64,000 nt of DNA from Hirsutella rhossiliensis (lineage: Eukaryota; Ascomycota; Sordariomycetes; Hypocreales; Ophiocordycipitaceae). The notes beneath the pieces are model-generated. The model ran no database searches. It was given only the letters and a program-made list of their open reading frames with translations, and was not told the origin of the DNA. The translations under genes were made by a program, and so were the position numbers. Positions 36,919-48,833 of this stretch are shown one piece after another. The stretch is from NCBI RefSeq assembly GCF_020360975.1, contig NW_025408667.1:4402001-4466000 (forward strand). The letters are read 5' to 3'. Position 1 is the first letter of the stretch, and every line of letters begins with the position of its first letter.

Positions 36919-37444
36919 CTACGAGAACCGATCGCCTTTGGGGCTGCGGTAGGGTGCGTTGCTCTCGTATTTGCTCTTCTCCGTCACGCGTTGCGACTCG
37001 GTGGCTGGTGCATGTCTCGTTGGCGCCGGGTCGTTGCTGGCTTCTTGACTCGGCGAACCTGCACTATCAGTCCGCGCGGGACCGCCATTGCTCGTACCAG
37101 ACGAGGCGCCGGGATCGGCGGCTGCGTACTCGAGCGACCGGATGTTGTCGCTCTTCTTGCGAGCTTGCTCAAGCTTGGCCTGGCGGTCGGCGTTGATCTC
37201 TCGCTTGGCAAAGTAATAGGCTCCAGCGCCGGCTACGATGGAGTCAGCAAAGCGCAGCGAGAGAGGGTCAAGAGAGCAAGCATACCGACACACAGGGAGC
37301 CCCAGCCAAGCCTGCAAAAGAAGTCAGCGACGCGACGACGGGAAGAGCGGCGAAACCGGGGCGAACCAGAAAGACCGGACCTGTTGCTGGTCAGTGGGCT
37401 GCCGGCAGCAAGCGGGACTTGAAGACGGCACTTACCGTGTTCAT
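36919..37444 (-). CDS. Small single-span membrane protein of a conserved fungal family (DUF4748-like), four exons
   Basis: Exons on the minus strand are 37444-37436 (9 nt), 37380-37367 (14 nt), 37311-37286 (26 nt) and 37232-36919 (120 aa in total). The splice phases fit only with a GTTCGC donor for intron 2. The N-terminus reads MNTVRSFWLGWGSLCVAGAG and then AYYFAKREINADR, a short hydrophobic segment (about 8-24) followed by a basic helix. The rest is Ser/Pro/Ala-rich and probably disordered. The GWGSLCVAGxGAYYFAK pattern is conserved among small Pezizomycotina proteins, possibly mitochondrial or ER membrane; function is unknown. The family name is from memory and uncertain, but the resulting protein is coherent despite the very small exons. 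Confidence 0.72.
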
Positions 37445-38756
37445 ACTGACAATGTCCTAGGAGGATGCACGTAAAGCCGACGGAATCGATCGCGGACGGC
37501 ACTAAGCGGTCGGGCGCAAAGAGGTTGGAGCGTGTTTGGGATAGGCGCAGGCACGTCTGTGGAGGATGCAGAAAAGTCGTGGATGAGGTAACTCGCTCAG
37601 GTCTGAAGACGGTGCAACAGCCCCCACCTGATGCTGCTGCTGGCGGGGCCGGCCAATGCCTGCAGGGCACCATCAGGTACGGATACAGGGCCTTTTGAGA
37701 TATGACGTCGACGGTGTTTGTACAGACGCCGTTGAAAGACCAGCATCTACGGGTCGCATGTTGGAGTTGATTTTTATTCCAAAGTTGACCAATAAGTTGC
37801 CGTCAATCTGGACTAGACAGCACCCACATGCCGAGCCACGTGTAAGCAGCTTTTGCCGGCGATGGCTTGGGCACGCTGTATAATCGTGAGCCAGAAGCGT
37901 TGGAGAGACAAATGGACAAAGAGCAAAGACTGGTATGGCCTCATGGACGCTGCGTGTCGGGCCTCAGCTTCGGCTCCAATGCATTCTCCCGGGCGCTAGT
38001 CGACAACCTCCAGTCGGTGGGGCTGCAATACCTGTCACGGGGTGAGCAGCGAGTCTTCCGTCCGCTGGAGCTCACTAGGGGGTACCTGTGTATCCAGGTA
38101 CAGTCGGACAGCTCGGCTGGCTAGATTCAGTTCAACACTAACAGCAATAGCCAGCCCCCCCCTACTGTACTCCCTCCCCAAAATAACGCTAAGAAAGAGT
38201 ACATAGCAGGGGACTTCGATCAACGCCCGCCAAACCACCATAATGTCCACAGCCATGGATGCCATCGCCTCTCCCGCACCCTACGCAACCACCTGGCTAC
38301 AGGACCTGAGCCTGTAGCCTCGCAACCGCCACCTCGAGAATCAGAATGCCATATGATCGCCAGGCTTTCCGCCTCCGACCCGCTTCCCCCCCACCAGTCC
38401 CTCGCTCCCCAACCAAAACGCGCCGGCTCGTCATCGTCATCAGCGTCGCCAGCCTGAGAGTCTACCACGGCCGCCTGCTGCCATCAACGCACGCCTCGAG
38501 GCACCTTTGACCGAGCACCGTCGTCCTCTGTTGATGTCCTTGCGAAAAACGGCGGCACAAAGGCATGGGTAGGGGGCTTCGTCACCCCGCCACCCCGCCG
38601 TCAAGACATCCTCTGCCTCCACCATGAACCTTTCTACCGGTGACGGGCCTGATGGCTCCTCCATCGTCAGTTGCAGTCCGATTTCTGTCCCTGCGAGTAC
38701 GCCTCCTAACAGTCTGCTAGAAGCCGGTTTCGTCTCTGCTCGCCCGCTTCGAGAAC
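37445..38756. other. Divergent promoter region
   Basis: Between the small minus-strand gene and the 5-phosphatase gene (+). Two GTACCTG/GTACAG motifs lie at 38080-38100. A short upstream ATG frame (38624-38851) overlaps the 5-phosphatase start in another frame and could act as a uORF if transcribed. No other gene seen. Confidence 0.5.
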
Positions 38757-41700
38757 ATGTCAGCTGCCCAGCAACAAGAACAGCCTCCCGTGCGACCAAT
38801 CTCTCCAGCCCCGAAGCCTGGGAGGCTACGCAACTTCAAGCCGTCGAGTGAGGCTGCCGCTGGCCCACCAAAGACTCCCACCAAGCCGTCCATCACGGTT
38901 CAAGATGGGCCCGCAGCCTCGACGCCGCAAGACAACGACGCACCAGCACCGTCGCTCCCCTCGACCAGGCCCACCCCCCTGGCTAAACCGCAGGGACTGG
39001 CCATTCACACACCGGCCGTAACGGTTCAGCCGCCGCAGTCACCCCCCAAGGGCCGAGCGAACCCCCTCGAGCCCGGAAGCCATTCTCCATTCCTTGACCC
39101 CGTGTCCACGACGAGTCACGAAGGCGTCGGCGGACCTCCCAACCCGATCAAGTTACCCAGCCGGCCGCTGACTCCCCTTCTGCCCCTTTTGGCGCCGAAA
39201 TCGCCTCGCCCTGGTATATCGAATCCTCCATCCCCCCCTCCTCCACGGCGCTCCGGCGAGATTCGAAGGGAAAAGGACGTCAAGCAAGCTCCGCTACCCC
39301 CGGCCCCACGCTCAAACAGACCCTTGGGCGTCCGCCAACAGCCCTCGAGCCTGCCGGAACCCCGTGGCAGCAACATGTTGAACCGGACAGTGATCTCCCA
39401 GGAGACGTCTCCTTTCAGCAGCCCTCCCACTAGCCCTGGCGAGGCTGGCGATGAGGCGCCGCCAGAGTTGCCAACGCGGCCTCGACCGCGAGGCAATAGC
39501 GACATTCCCAGCAAGCCCAAGTTGGGCTTTGATGGTTTCGAGCCTCCTCCAGTGCACCCTTCGATTGCAATGAAGCGCATGGAACAGGGCCAAGTTCCAA
39601 GTAGTCCTGGGAGAAGCGTCATGACCTCTCCGCGTGCCAGTGATCACCGAGTTGCTTACCAGTCAATACCCTCGAATCCCGAATCCGCTCAGCAAAAGAC
39701 TCCTACTACCCCCATCGCCGAGGCCTCCCTGAGGCCCCCTAGGACCACCGCGCAACACGCAACTCCCGATCTTGATACCCGTGTCTTGCCGGCGCCTTCA
39801 AATCGTTCTGCATCTCAACCCATTGCCCGTCAATTCGCTGTCCACCCAACTCGACAGACAGTCGACACCAGACCCAGAGATGCAGTACCCGAAAGAGGAC
39901 GTCCAGAAAACAACAGCAAGCCAGCGCCCATGACTGCCACGCTCAAGTCCGCCTTCTCGGGCTTGGTCCCCGAATCTGCTTCATCCTCTACACCTCTCGG
40001 CGTGGTAACGACGTACCCCGACGGAGCGAGTGCAAATCGCCGTCCGCCTTTTATCAAGAAAGGCTGTCACGACATACAAACGCGATTTGATCCCCGAGTA
40101 TTTGATGTCTGCGGAGAGCTCGTTTGCACAAGCGGCCAGTTAACGCGCGTCTGGAACCTCTTGGACGGTGAGCTAGTTATGAGCTTGGCTCATACCGAGG
40201 GCGTCAAGGCGACTGTGGTTGCCTTTAAACCCGCGCCAAGCGCTGATACGGAGGGCTCCGTGCTGTGGATTGGTACTAACTTGGGAGAAATCATGGAGGT
40301 CGAAGTGTCCACGCAGCGCATCCTGCTCAACAGAGGCGGCGTACACGGGCGGTGCGACGTCATCAGGATGTATCGCCATGTTAACGAGCTCTGGACTTTT
40401 GACGAGGCGGGCACGTTTCACGTGTGGGGACCCGGCGTCGATGGAGTGCCGAATCTCAACAGCCATCCTCATCAGACCAACAAGCTACCGAGAGGACACA
40501 CGTTTTCGATGGTGGCTGGCGACGAACTGTGGCACGCAGCCGGCAAGGCCATTCGCGTATTTGCGCCGTCGCTGGATGGGAGCCGGCCATTCCAAGTCTT
40601 GGTTAGGCCTCTTGCTGCAGACGGCGCAGGTGAGGTGACCGCGGGCACAGAGGTCAAGACGCACCCAGGAAAGGTCTTTTTCGGTCACCTCGACGGCAAG
40701 GTCAGCATCTTCTCGACTGGCGACTACTCGTGCTTGGCCGTGCTCAGTATCAGCTCGTGGAAAATCAACGCGCTGGCAGGCGTCGGCCTGCATCTGTGGG
40801 CTGCATACAACACAGGCAAGATGTGCGTGTACGACATGGGAGAAAGCCCCTGGGTTGTCAAAAAGGAATGGCAGGCGCACGACCAGCCCATTATGAAGAT
40901 GAAGGCCGACCCGGCGAGCTCGTACCGACTTGATCGGCTGCAAGTCATTACTCTCGGGGGCGATAACAAGTTCAAGGTTTGGGATGGCCTGTTGCAAGAC
41001 GACTGGCTCGAGGAGGACATGAAGTCAAAGGACGTCGACTATTGCGATTTTGAAGAGCTCCATGCCATGGTCATGACGTGGAATGCCGGGGCATCGACGC
41101 CTCACGGCCTCCGCTACTCGGACGGAGATGCTGCCTTTTTCCAGGAGCTGGTGCAGTCGAGCGGATCTCCCGACATGTTTATATTCGGATTTCAAGAACT
41201 CGTCGACCTGGAAGACAAGACGGCCACGGCCAAACGGTTTCTCAAGTCGTCCAAGAAAAAGGAAGGGACGGACCAGGAGCGAATGAGCCACCAATACCGC
41301 GACTGGCGCGACTTTTTGATGAAGACCCTGGACGACTACATGCCCGCGGGCGACCTGTACCACCTCCTACATTCGGCTCCTCTCGTGGGTCTCTTCACGT
41401 GTGTGTTTGTCAAGTCTTGCCTCCGGGAGCGGATACGCAACTTGAGCGCCGCCGAAGTGAAACGGGGCATGGGCGGACTGCACGGAAACAAGGGGGCCGT
41501 CGTCGTTCGTTTCCAGGTCGACGACACCTCGCTCTGCTTCATCAACTGTCATTTGGCGGCCGGGCAATCCCAGTCGAGCTCTCGCCACAACGATATTGCT
41601 GCCATCCTCGAAGCCAGCCTGTTTCCCGCGGAGCGCGACCCGGTGGTCCGCATCGACAGTTTCACCGGAGGCGGCGATGGCACCATGGTCCTGGACCACG

Positions 41701-42336
41701 AGTTGTGTGTTCTGAACGGCGACCTGAATTATCGCATCGACACCATGTCTCGGGACACGGTTGTCAAGGCTGTCAAGCAGCAGAACTTGGCGAAACTTCT
41801 TGAGCGGGATCAACTTCTCATCGCCCGTCGGCGCAATCCAGCGTTCCGACTGCGCGCATTCGAAGAGCTGCCCATCACGTTCGCCCCCACGTACAAGTAC
41901 GACGTGGGCACGGACAACTACGACACAAGCGAGAAGAAGAGGAGCCCGGCGTGGTGTGACCGGCTCCTATTCAGAGGTCGCGGACGGGTCCAGCAGCTGG
42001 ACTACAAGAGGCATGAAGTGCGAGTGAGCGACCATAGACCTGTCACCGGCAGCTTCCGCCTCTGGGTGAAGAAGACCAACCCCAGAGAGCGGGCGCATGC
42101 GTGGATGGAGAGCCAGCAAGGGTTCGAGGACCTGCAGCAGCAGGAAGTAGACGACGAACAGTAAGTCACGTCACCTTGATGTCTGGCATGATGACAACGC
42201 TGACAACCATGGAATCAGGGTCCTCTACTTGGTCAACACCTGCGGATATGACGTGGAATCGAGCAGGAACTTTGTGCGGGAAAGGTCCGGTCGCAAGGCC
42301 CACAGGAGTCCCAGCAGAAGCGGAGGTGGCCACTGA
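38757..42336 (+). CDS. WD40-repeat inositol polyphosphate 5-phosphatase
   Basis: Exons join 38757-42160 and 42219-42336 (1173 aa). The 58-nt intron (donor GTAAGT) replaces a premature TAA with a 39-codon C-terminal extension. Layout: a Pro/Ser-rich disordered head (1 to about 425, many PxxP stretches), a WD40-like beta-propeller (about 430-750), then the 5-phosphatase domain (about 770-1110). Catalytic motifs are all present: TWNAG (about 774), FGFQEL, GGLHGNKGAVVVRF, INCHLAAG, NGDLNYRI (987-994), APTYKY, SPAWCDRLLF (about 1063) and SDHRPVTG (about 1091). The enzyme removes the 5-phosphate from PI(4,5)P2 or PI(3,4,5)P3/inositol phosphates using Mg. There is no Sac1 domain, so it is not a synaptojanin; the WD40 plus IPPc order resembles fungal and plant WD-repeat 5-phosphatases. 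Together with the PLC in this window it acts on the same lipid pool. Confidence 0.93.
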
Positions 42337-42740
42337 GAAGGTCGAGGCTTGTGCTTTTGTCTTTGCGGGGTTCGATACGGCGTGCGAGGAATAATACGCA
42401 GGCTCAACGGCGCGAATACGGGGTCCTCCAATTGACCTGGACGCCTAACGGGATACACACAGCATGAATTGATGTTTGGGGCGCAGTGAGGGTATATAGA
42501 CAAAGACATATTTGGCTTGTTTCCCCCCTGGAACGGACTGTGGCCTATCGAATCTCACGTATCCTACATGGGTATATACAAATCGCTGCGTCGCCAGAGT
42601 CGTATGAGAGGCTCGACGGCGGCTTGTAGAAAGCCACATTGCCTTTCTGAAGATAAAAAGACCCCGTCGCCATGAGCATGCATGGCAGGGGCCGACAAGA
42701 TAACGACGAAGCTGGACAGTCTTCCTCGCAGCATCGCTGA
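42337..42740. other. Convergent 3' spacer
   Basis: About 400 nt between the stop of the 5-phosphatase gene (+) and the stop of the MFS gene (-). It is the boundary between conserved and accessory gene content. No gene seen. Confidence 0.6.
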
Positions 42741-44250
42741 TCACGCCTTCTGCCCTTGGGCTGCTTCTGCGTCCCCGGGCGGCTGAGGAGACTCGCCATT
42801 CCCGTCCCTTGGCTCGCCGTTGTCCCTGCTGGGCTTGAAGAAGACACCAAGGACAAGACCGAGGGCTGCCATGGCAATGGCGCCATAATAGCCGGCGCGG
42901 TAGCCGTCGAGAAGGGCACCGGGATCTTGTTTGCCGCCACGGTTGGAGGTGACGGAGTCGGAGATGACGGTGAGGACAGCGACGCCAAGAACAGCACCAC
43001 CAACGTTCAAGAACATCTGCGGAAGGCCAAGGTCAGAGGACTGGTTCACGCATTTTCTCATGATCAAGGCTGAAAGGGGGAGCTTCTGGTACGTCGTACG
43101 TTGTACACGCCTGAGACGGTGCCTTGAAGCTGCTCAGAGGCCGTGGCAACGACGGTCACGTTGCCGACGAAATAGACGGTGCCGACGCCGGCAATGTAGA
43201 GGATCATTCCGGGCAGACAGAGCCGCCAGTAGTCGTCGGCCGATGCCATGCGGCAGAGGAGGACCAGGCCGGCGATGCAGAGAGCCCAACTGGCGAGGAG
43301 CAGGTTGCGGGAGCCGACGGGTCGGAGCAGCATGGGGATGACAAAGTTGACGACCATGGCGGTGATGCCGAGCGGGAGGAAGCGGACGGCTGTGGAGAGG
43401 GCCGAGAAGCCAAAGCCTATTGATGGCAAGAATGAGTTTGATGCTGGTGAGCTGCCGTGCGAGCCTTGAGGGGAAGAGGGAAGGGGAGCGAGACGAATCA
43501 TCTTACTTTGCAACTGAAGCGTCAAGAGATAGTTGCTGCCCTGCCACACAGCATACGTCAAGGCGGCAGCGACACAGCCCAAGACCCTGACTCTATCGTC
43601 AAACATGTATCGCGGCAGGATCGGGTCCGACGAGACGCGGAGCTCGACGAAGACAAAGACGGCGAGCAGGCAGACGGCGACGACGAGGGTGGCGATGACG
43701 TCGGGCTTGTTCCAGCCGTGGACGTTGCCGGTGGTGAGGCCGTAGACGAGCAGTATCAGGCCGGAGACGGAGAAGAAGGTTCCCAGGACGTCGAGGCGGA
43801 TGTGCAACCTGGACCAGGGGCTGGGACTGTCGGGTTGAGAGGGGGACGGGCCGGGGAGGCCATTTGTGAAGAGGAGGGCGAGGGCGGCGATTTCGAGGGC
43901 GCCTTCGACGATGAGGCTGAACCAGAAGATCTACATGAGCTTAGCAGGCTGGCAAGTCCGCCGAGTGCTCAGCCTCACTGACCCATTCCCAGGAGACCAG
44001 CGAGGTGAAGAGGCCTCCGATGATGGGGCCGAAGCTACGGGCAAATGGTCAGCGGCAGCAACAAATGGCGATGCGGGTGAGGGCACTTACACAAAGCCCG
44101 TCGATCCGGCAGCGCCCCAAGCGCCAAAGGCCTTGACGCGGGCCTGGGGATCTTGAAAGGACAGGGCGACGAGCGACTGGGCCGAGGGGATGGTGAATGC
44201 GGCCGCAAGTCCTGCCGAGGCGCACGCGGACGTATGAGATTAGCCCCTGG

Positions 44251-44294
<44 letters not shown>

Positions 44295-44859
44295 TCACTC
44301 TCTCACTCACTCTCTCACTCTCTGACAGCCGAGACAATGTACTGAAAGGTCATACCTTGGAAGGCTCTGCCGACGACGAGGCCGATCCTGTGGTTGACGA
44401 GACCGCAGACGAGCGTGGCTATGTTGAAGAGCGTCATGCCGAATACCAGGACATGCTTGTGGCCAAATATGTCGCCCAGTCGACCGCCGGCCATGAGGAA
44501 GCCTCCAAACTGGACGAGGGGCGGGCATCGTCAGCCAAGGGGTTCCATGTAATGGAACAAGTTTGGTCATGTCGGCGGGCTCTGGGCCAAGCAGAGTCTC
44601 ACCGTCAGGGCATAGGCAGTGAGCACCCATTGCAGAGAGCCGTCGTCATAGCCGAGCTGGGTCTGGATGGTGGGCAGGGCAATGTTTGCCATGCCAATGT
44701 TGGCAATGTCGACGAAGAAGACGAGGCATCTGCGTCGTCGACGGCGGGTGTGCAGAGCGTAAGCCCTGCTCCTTGGCTTCGTCGACGTCTTTGTTGGACT
44801 TACACGATGGTCAGGGTCGCGATGGACGCGCCCTTGGGCGGCGTGTGAGCGACCGCCAT
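42741..44859 (-). CDS. MFS drug:H+ antiporter-type exporter (DHA2-like)
   Basis: Eight exons on the minus strand: 44859-44804, 44729-44603, 44509-44356, 44211-44091, 44034-43983, 43930-43507, 43416-43100 and 43016-42741 (508 aa). All phases agree. The protein starts MAVAHTPPKGASIATL and enters TM1 (VCLVFFVDIANIGMANIALP). Motif A is seen as GGRLGDIFGHKHVLVFG, motif C-like GPIIGGLFT follows WGAAGSTGFVFGP, and LQGTVSGVYNMFLNVGGAV is typical of DHA2 members with 14 spans. The length is close to the family norm. Members export drugs, toxins or secondary metabolites at the plasma membrane. Head-to-head with the TAS1-like synthase across 4 kb, its likely job is export of that product or self-protection; this link is inferred from position only. 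Intron 3 carries a CT microsatellite. Confidence 0.88.
44256..44323 (+). repeat. CT dinucleotide microsatellite inside MFS intron 3
   Basis: An uninterrupted CT run (about 44256-44288) continues into CTCTCAC variants to 44323. On the gene strand it is a GA-rich tract inside the 144-nt intron, the longest of this gene. Confidence 0.9.
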
Positions 44860-47800
44860 TCTGGATCGACGCTGGTGGGCTGGCAAACAGCAGTTCAAGG
44901 TAGGTTTGAGGTCTTATGTCTCCAAGTCTCTACGGTTTGATGTACGTTGTCGGGGGCCAAAACAGCAACTGGATTCCGAGGCGGAAAGGGGGAGGGAGAA
45001 AGCGTATGACGGCGAGCCAGGTAGGCAGACATCAGCAACGCAACGCGTGCTGCCACGCTGCCACCAGCACCTCAACGAGGTATAGGGCCCACTTGCAGAA
45101 CGCTTTCTGGAGTGTCTGTACACTTCCCTTGTTGTCTGCACGCCACGGTGGTTTTCCAACACATGCATAACATAACATGCAGCTGTGCCACGCCTTGGAC
45201 TATCCAGCAGACCGCTGTGCCGAACTAACAGTGGGGAGCAACGCCTTGCTTGATAGCCAACAAGGCGCTGTTTTATCCTCGTCTATTTTCTTCTACACAT
45301 TCGCAGCACTGTCAGCTGCAACTGCCCCGTCGTCTCACGGCTCGGAAAGAGACGGAGAGGACCCAGTCCGTGTCATCTTTGCCCCTGGCAGCGACCCGGC
45401 AGCAGTATCCGTACGGCGTGCTCTATTCATAACGTAACCCTTACCAACAGGCCGGCCCGATCCGGGCTTGAGCCTCAGCGTCCGGGGCAGGCTTTTCCGG
45501 TGTGGACGGCCGAGGACATTCATGGATGCACATGCAGTAAGATGGCGTTGGCAACACGAGGAGAGTGGGTTCCGTCATGTTTCTTGGCGTTGGAGACGAG
45601 GGCCCTGGCTTATTATCATGGGCCTTTTTGACTGGGGACGTAATTTACAGAATAGGTACGCTGGGGCAGCATCCTGGGTGAGCACACGCCGACGACATGA
45701 TTCGACGGCGAATTGGCGACCAACAAGAGTAAGCTAAGCCGTCGACAGAGATTTCAGATGGCTGGGAGCGGCTTGAAGAGGCAATGAATGGCATGCAGTT
45801 TGGTCTTACTGTTTCATACATGTTGTAACTTATGACAAGGCCCCGGCCCACCGAAAAAGGGGCACAGGGTTTCCCCTGCTCTTGTTGCCGGAACTGCTCC
45901 GAGACTTTTGCTGTTGGATGTCGATGGGATCTTTTGCGCCGCCATGGTTGGGCGAAGAACCCAGCAAACAAGTGGCTGCTTGGCCGCCGGGCATGGCGGC
46001 ATCAGATGACTCGACGGACACACACGGATACTCTTATCCCGCGTGTTGCCGTGGCGGAGATTGTTGAGACATGCGCTGCTATTCGGAAGCAAGGGAGCCT
46101 TCTGCCCTCGGCATGTGTACCGTACGTGTGTGCCACGGCAGTCTGACGTGTGGGCTGTCCGTGAACGACAAGCACCATCCTTGAATCCGGCGAGCCAGTT
46201 CTCGCTTCCACCGTCTTACTTGAGCCCGACCCGTGCCGGAACAAAGACATGTTGTGCTTGGCAACTCGCCGGCCCCGAGCTGAGATGAGCCCATGGCTGT
46301 CCTCATTCGCCGGGCGCCGTCCGACCGTATCATCCATACACGAGGCTTTTGGCAAGGGATAAGCTTAAACAAAAGAAGCTTGTGGAGCAGTCACGACGCC
46401 GGCTCGAGGAATGAAAACCCCTGTGCCCATCAATTGATGAATGACGCCGGGCGGGATGCAATCGACGGCGCACAAGTCTGCGCCTTGGCCGAGTACACAA
46501 CAAGCGGCCTCAACCCATGCCCGGAACCATCTTCCAATGATGGCAGTACTTTACGCTGGCTATCTAGAGTCTGGCATGAAGGGCTGTATGATCGACGGAT
46601 TCCGTGAGTCGACTTACGCATATGTATAAATGAGAAGTGGCTTGTTGGACTTGCGCCTGTTAACAGGGGATGGGCAGACTTCGCGGGGATTCGGACGGCC
46701 GTCGCCATCGTGCTCGCAAGGACATTGCCTAGATGAGGCCCATGAATGTGCCAAGCCTCCTTGCAAGAGTGATGGCTGTGGTGTGGAGAGTATTCCCCTG
46801 TACTGCCAAGGGGCAAACTCAGGGGCAAGCTCAAGCGTTGCATGTATGCGTAGAGAGGAAGCAACGGCGTGCTGGGCAAGATGGCTTGGGTCGGCTTAGG
46901 CATAGACACTCAACTGCAACGGCAAACCGTCAGTACACACATATACGCGTACATCCCTGTGAGCCGCCCAAGAAACAGTACCCATGCCACGGCCCCGGTC
47001 CGGTTCTACATCGCAATACGTAAAGTTAGCATCAGGGCCACAAAGGTGCATTCGGCCCCGTCCGCTCCGGCACCTTCGGCCGTCAACAGCGCGAACCCGA
47101 CGACGTGAGTCCGACGGCGGCGCCCCCAGGCGAGCCCATGGTGGAGGACTGACTGGATGGGGCTTTGGAGGAGCCCCGACGTCTCCACTGTCCTGTCACC
47201 CCCCTTGTCCACGGCCTACTCACAGAAGCAGCCGGGGACCAGCAGCAGCCTCCTCCACCGGAAGCTAATCTGTCTACGGCCGTGGGGCCGGGCCCGGACA
47301 ACTTTGCCGTGGGGCTTGACAGGTTGCTGGCATCGGGCCGTTGCCAATGCTCCGAGCCGGAGCTACGCGATGCGCAAAGAGGTAATCGATTCCTTGACCG
47401 ACGTACGGAGGCTGCGATCGAGGGGGAAGGGGGGATCGCTCGAGCAAACGTGAGGTGCTGCCTTGAAGGCGGGCATCTGTTGGTCAGCTCCACGACTGGC
47501 TACAGACAGTTGCGTCATGGCTGAGGAACCGCGAGGAACCGCAAGTCGATGCAATGGCATCCTTTTCGAGTTCCGTCCCCCGCTGGTGCCTCCTCCTTGC
47601 TGTAGGACGAACGCCTTCTCAGCCTTGTACACAGACAGCCCCTGTCCGTCTGCTTGGCGTTGCAACACAAACCCAGGGTGGAATCACACCACTCGCCCAT
47701 TGGTTGTATCGCCTCATGGATCGACACGAAGGAAGGAGAATATACTGGAAGAGCCCGGTAGGCAACTTAGCTTGAACCAGAAAAGGGAGTCTGCAAGCAA

Positions 47801-48833
47801 CAACCCCCGAGTGTTCCGTCCAAGCAACAAGCACAGATCAGGCCACGCACAGCATAAGGAACTGGGAGAAAAAATTTCGTCTCCAGATGCGTGCCTGTGT
47901 TGCTGACGTCTGTCACGGCCTGCGGCCTGGCCACGCGAGCCCACCAACGCACCACCTGCAGGCCCATGTAGTGAATCCGAGGGCTTGTTCGAGGTGTTCG
48001 GTACAGAGTATGCAATTCATACTCCGCGTGGGAGCGGGGCAGCATCGACTGGCTCCCGCGGGCGAGTCCAACGTGAAGCATCTCGGCCTCCCCCCCTGAT
48101 GGGCGTTTGCGGCCGGCCTAGGCAGCAGCAATCATTGTCTCCCCTTGCTTGTTCTGCCTCTCCATGTACTTGTTGCTTCAACGGTGATCTTGACTTCGTA
48201 TGGAGAGCCGGCGTGGGGGTCAGCAGTTTCGGCTTGCCGGCTCTTGCTGCTCTTCGTGTCCACGGCCCAACATGACAGCTTCCCGGGAACCTTTGAACGC
48301 ATCTTTGCCGCCGCAACCACGTGGTTCTGAGAGAATCTCCTGCAGATTCAAACGCCCACCCCCCTGCTGTCAGCTCTTGACTATTTATCCCGCACAGATG
48401 TCTGGGTCAGGAACCTGCCTTGCGAACCATTCCAGAACGATTCTAGAGCAAAGAATATCGCTTTCATCAGACTATAGAAGACGTAAGATCCGGATTCTAT
48501 TCTGGAACTCGGCATTACGTACTTCGTACTTCCGATCTTCAAGCGAGCAAGAGGTGCCGACTCATCTAGTTGTAAACTAGCGCTCTCACCATCACCAAGC
48601 TTGTTTGACTTGGCCTGTCCACCCGAACTCTTATATCTACCACACATCCGCGTCTCTCAGAGGATCCTTCTCTTCTCTTGAGCCCTTTTCCTGGTTAATT
48701 TTGATTCTCTCGTTACGGCCTCGTGGCCAGTTTTCATATAAGCCCATTACTCACCCCTGCTGTTTCACGCTCCTCTCTTTCGCCTCAATCACACAGCCAA
48801 AAAGCTGGGGGTGTGTGTTTTGCTTCCGACATC
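44860..48833. other. 4-kb divergent promoter region between exporter and megasynthase
   Basis: No frame shows recognisable domains, and no Zn2Cys6 regulator is present here. It contains an 8-bp CCGTACGG palindrome at 45419-45426 and an A/T-richer stretch from about 48400 to the synthase start. It probably carries regulatory sites for both divergent genes; no binding site can be assigned. Confidence 0.5.
48631..48638 (+). promoter_or_regulatory. TATA-like element upstream of the TAS1-like gene
   Basis: TTATATCT lies about 200 nt before the start codon at 48834, followed by a C/T-rich leader. It is a plausible core promoter element; position and sequence are the only evidence. Confidence 0.3.

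Noticed and set aside
38624..38851. Upstream ATG frame overlapping the 5-phosphatase start
   Set aside because: Not called as a gene: it is short, without conserved features, and whether it is in the transcript is unknown. Noted only as a possible uORF.
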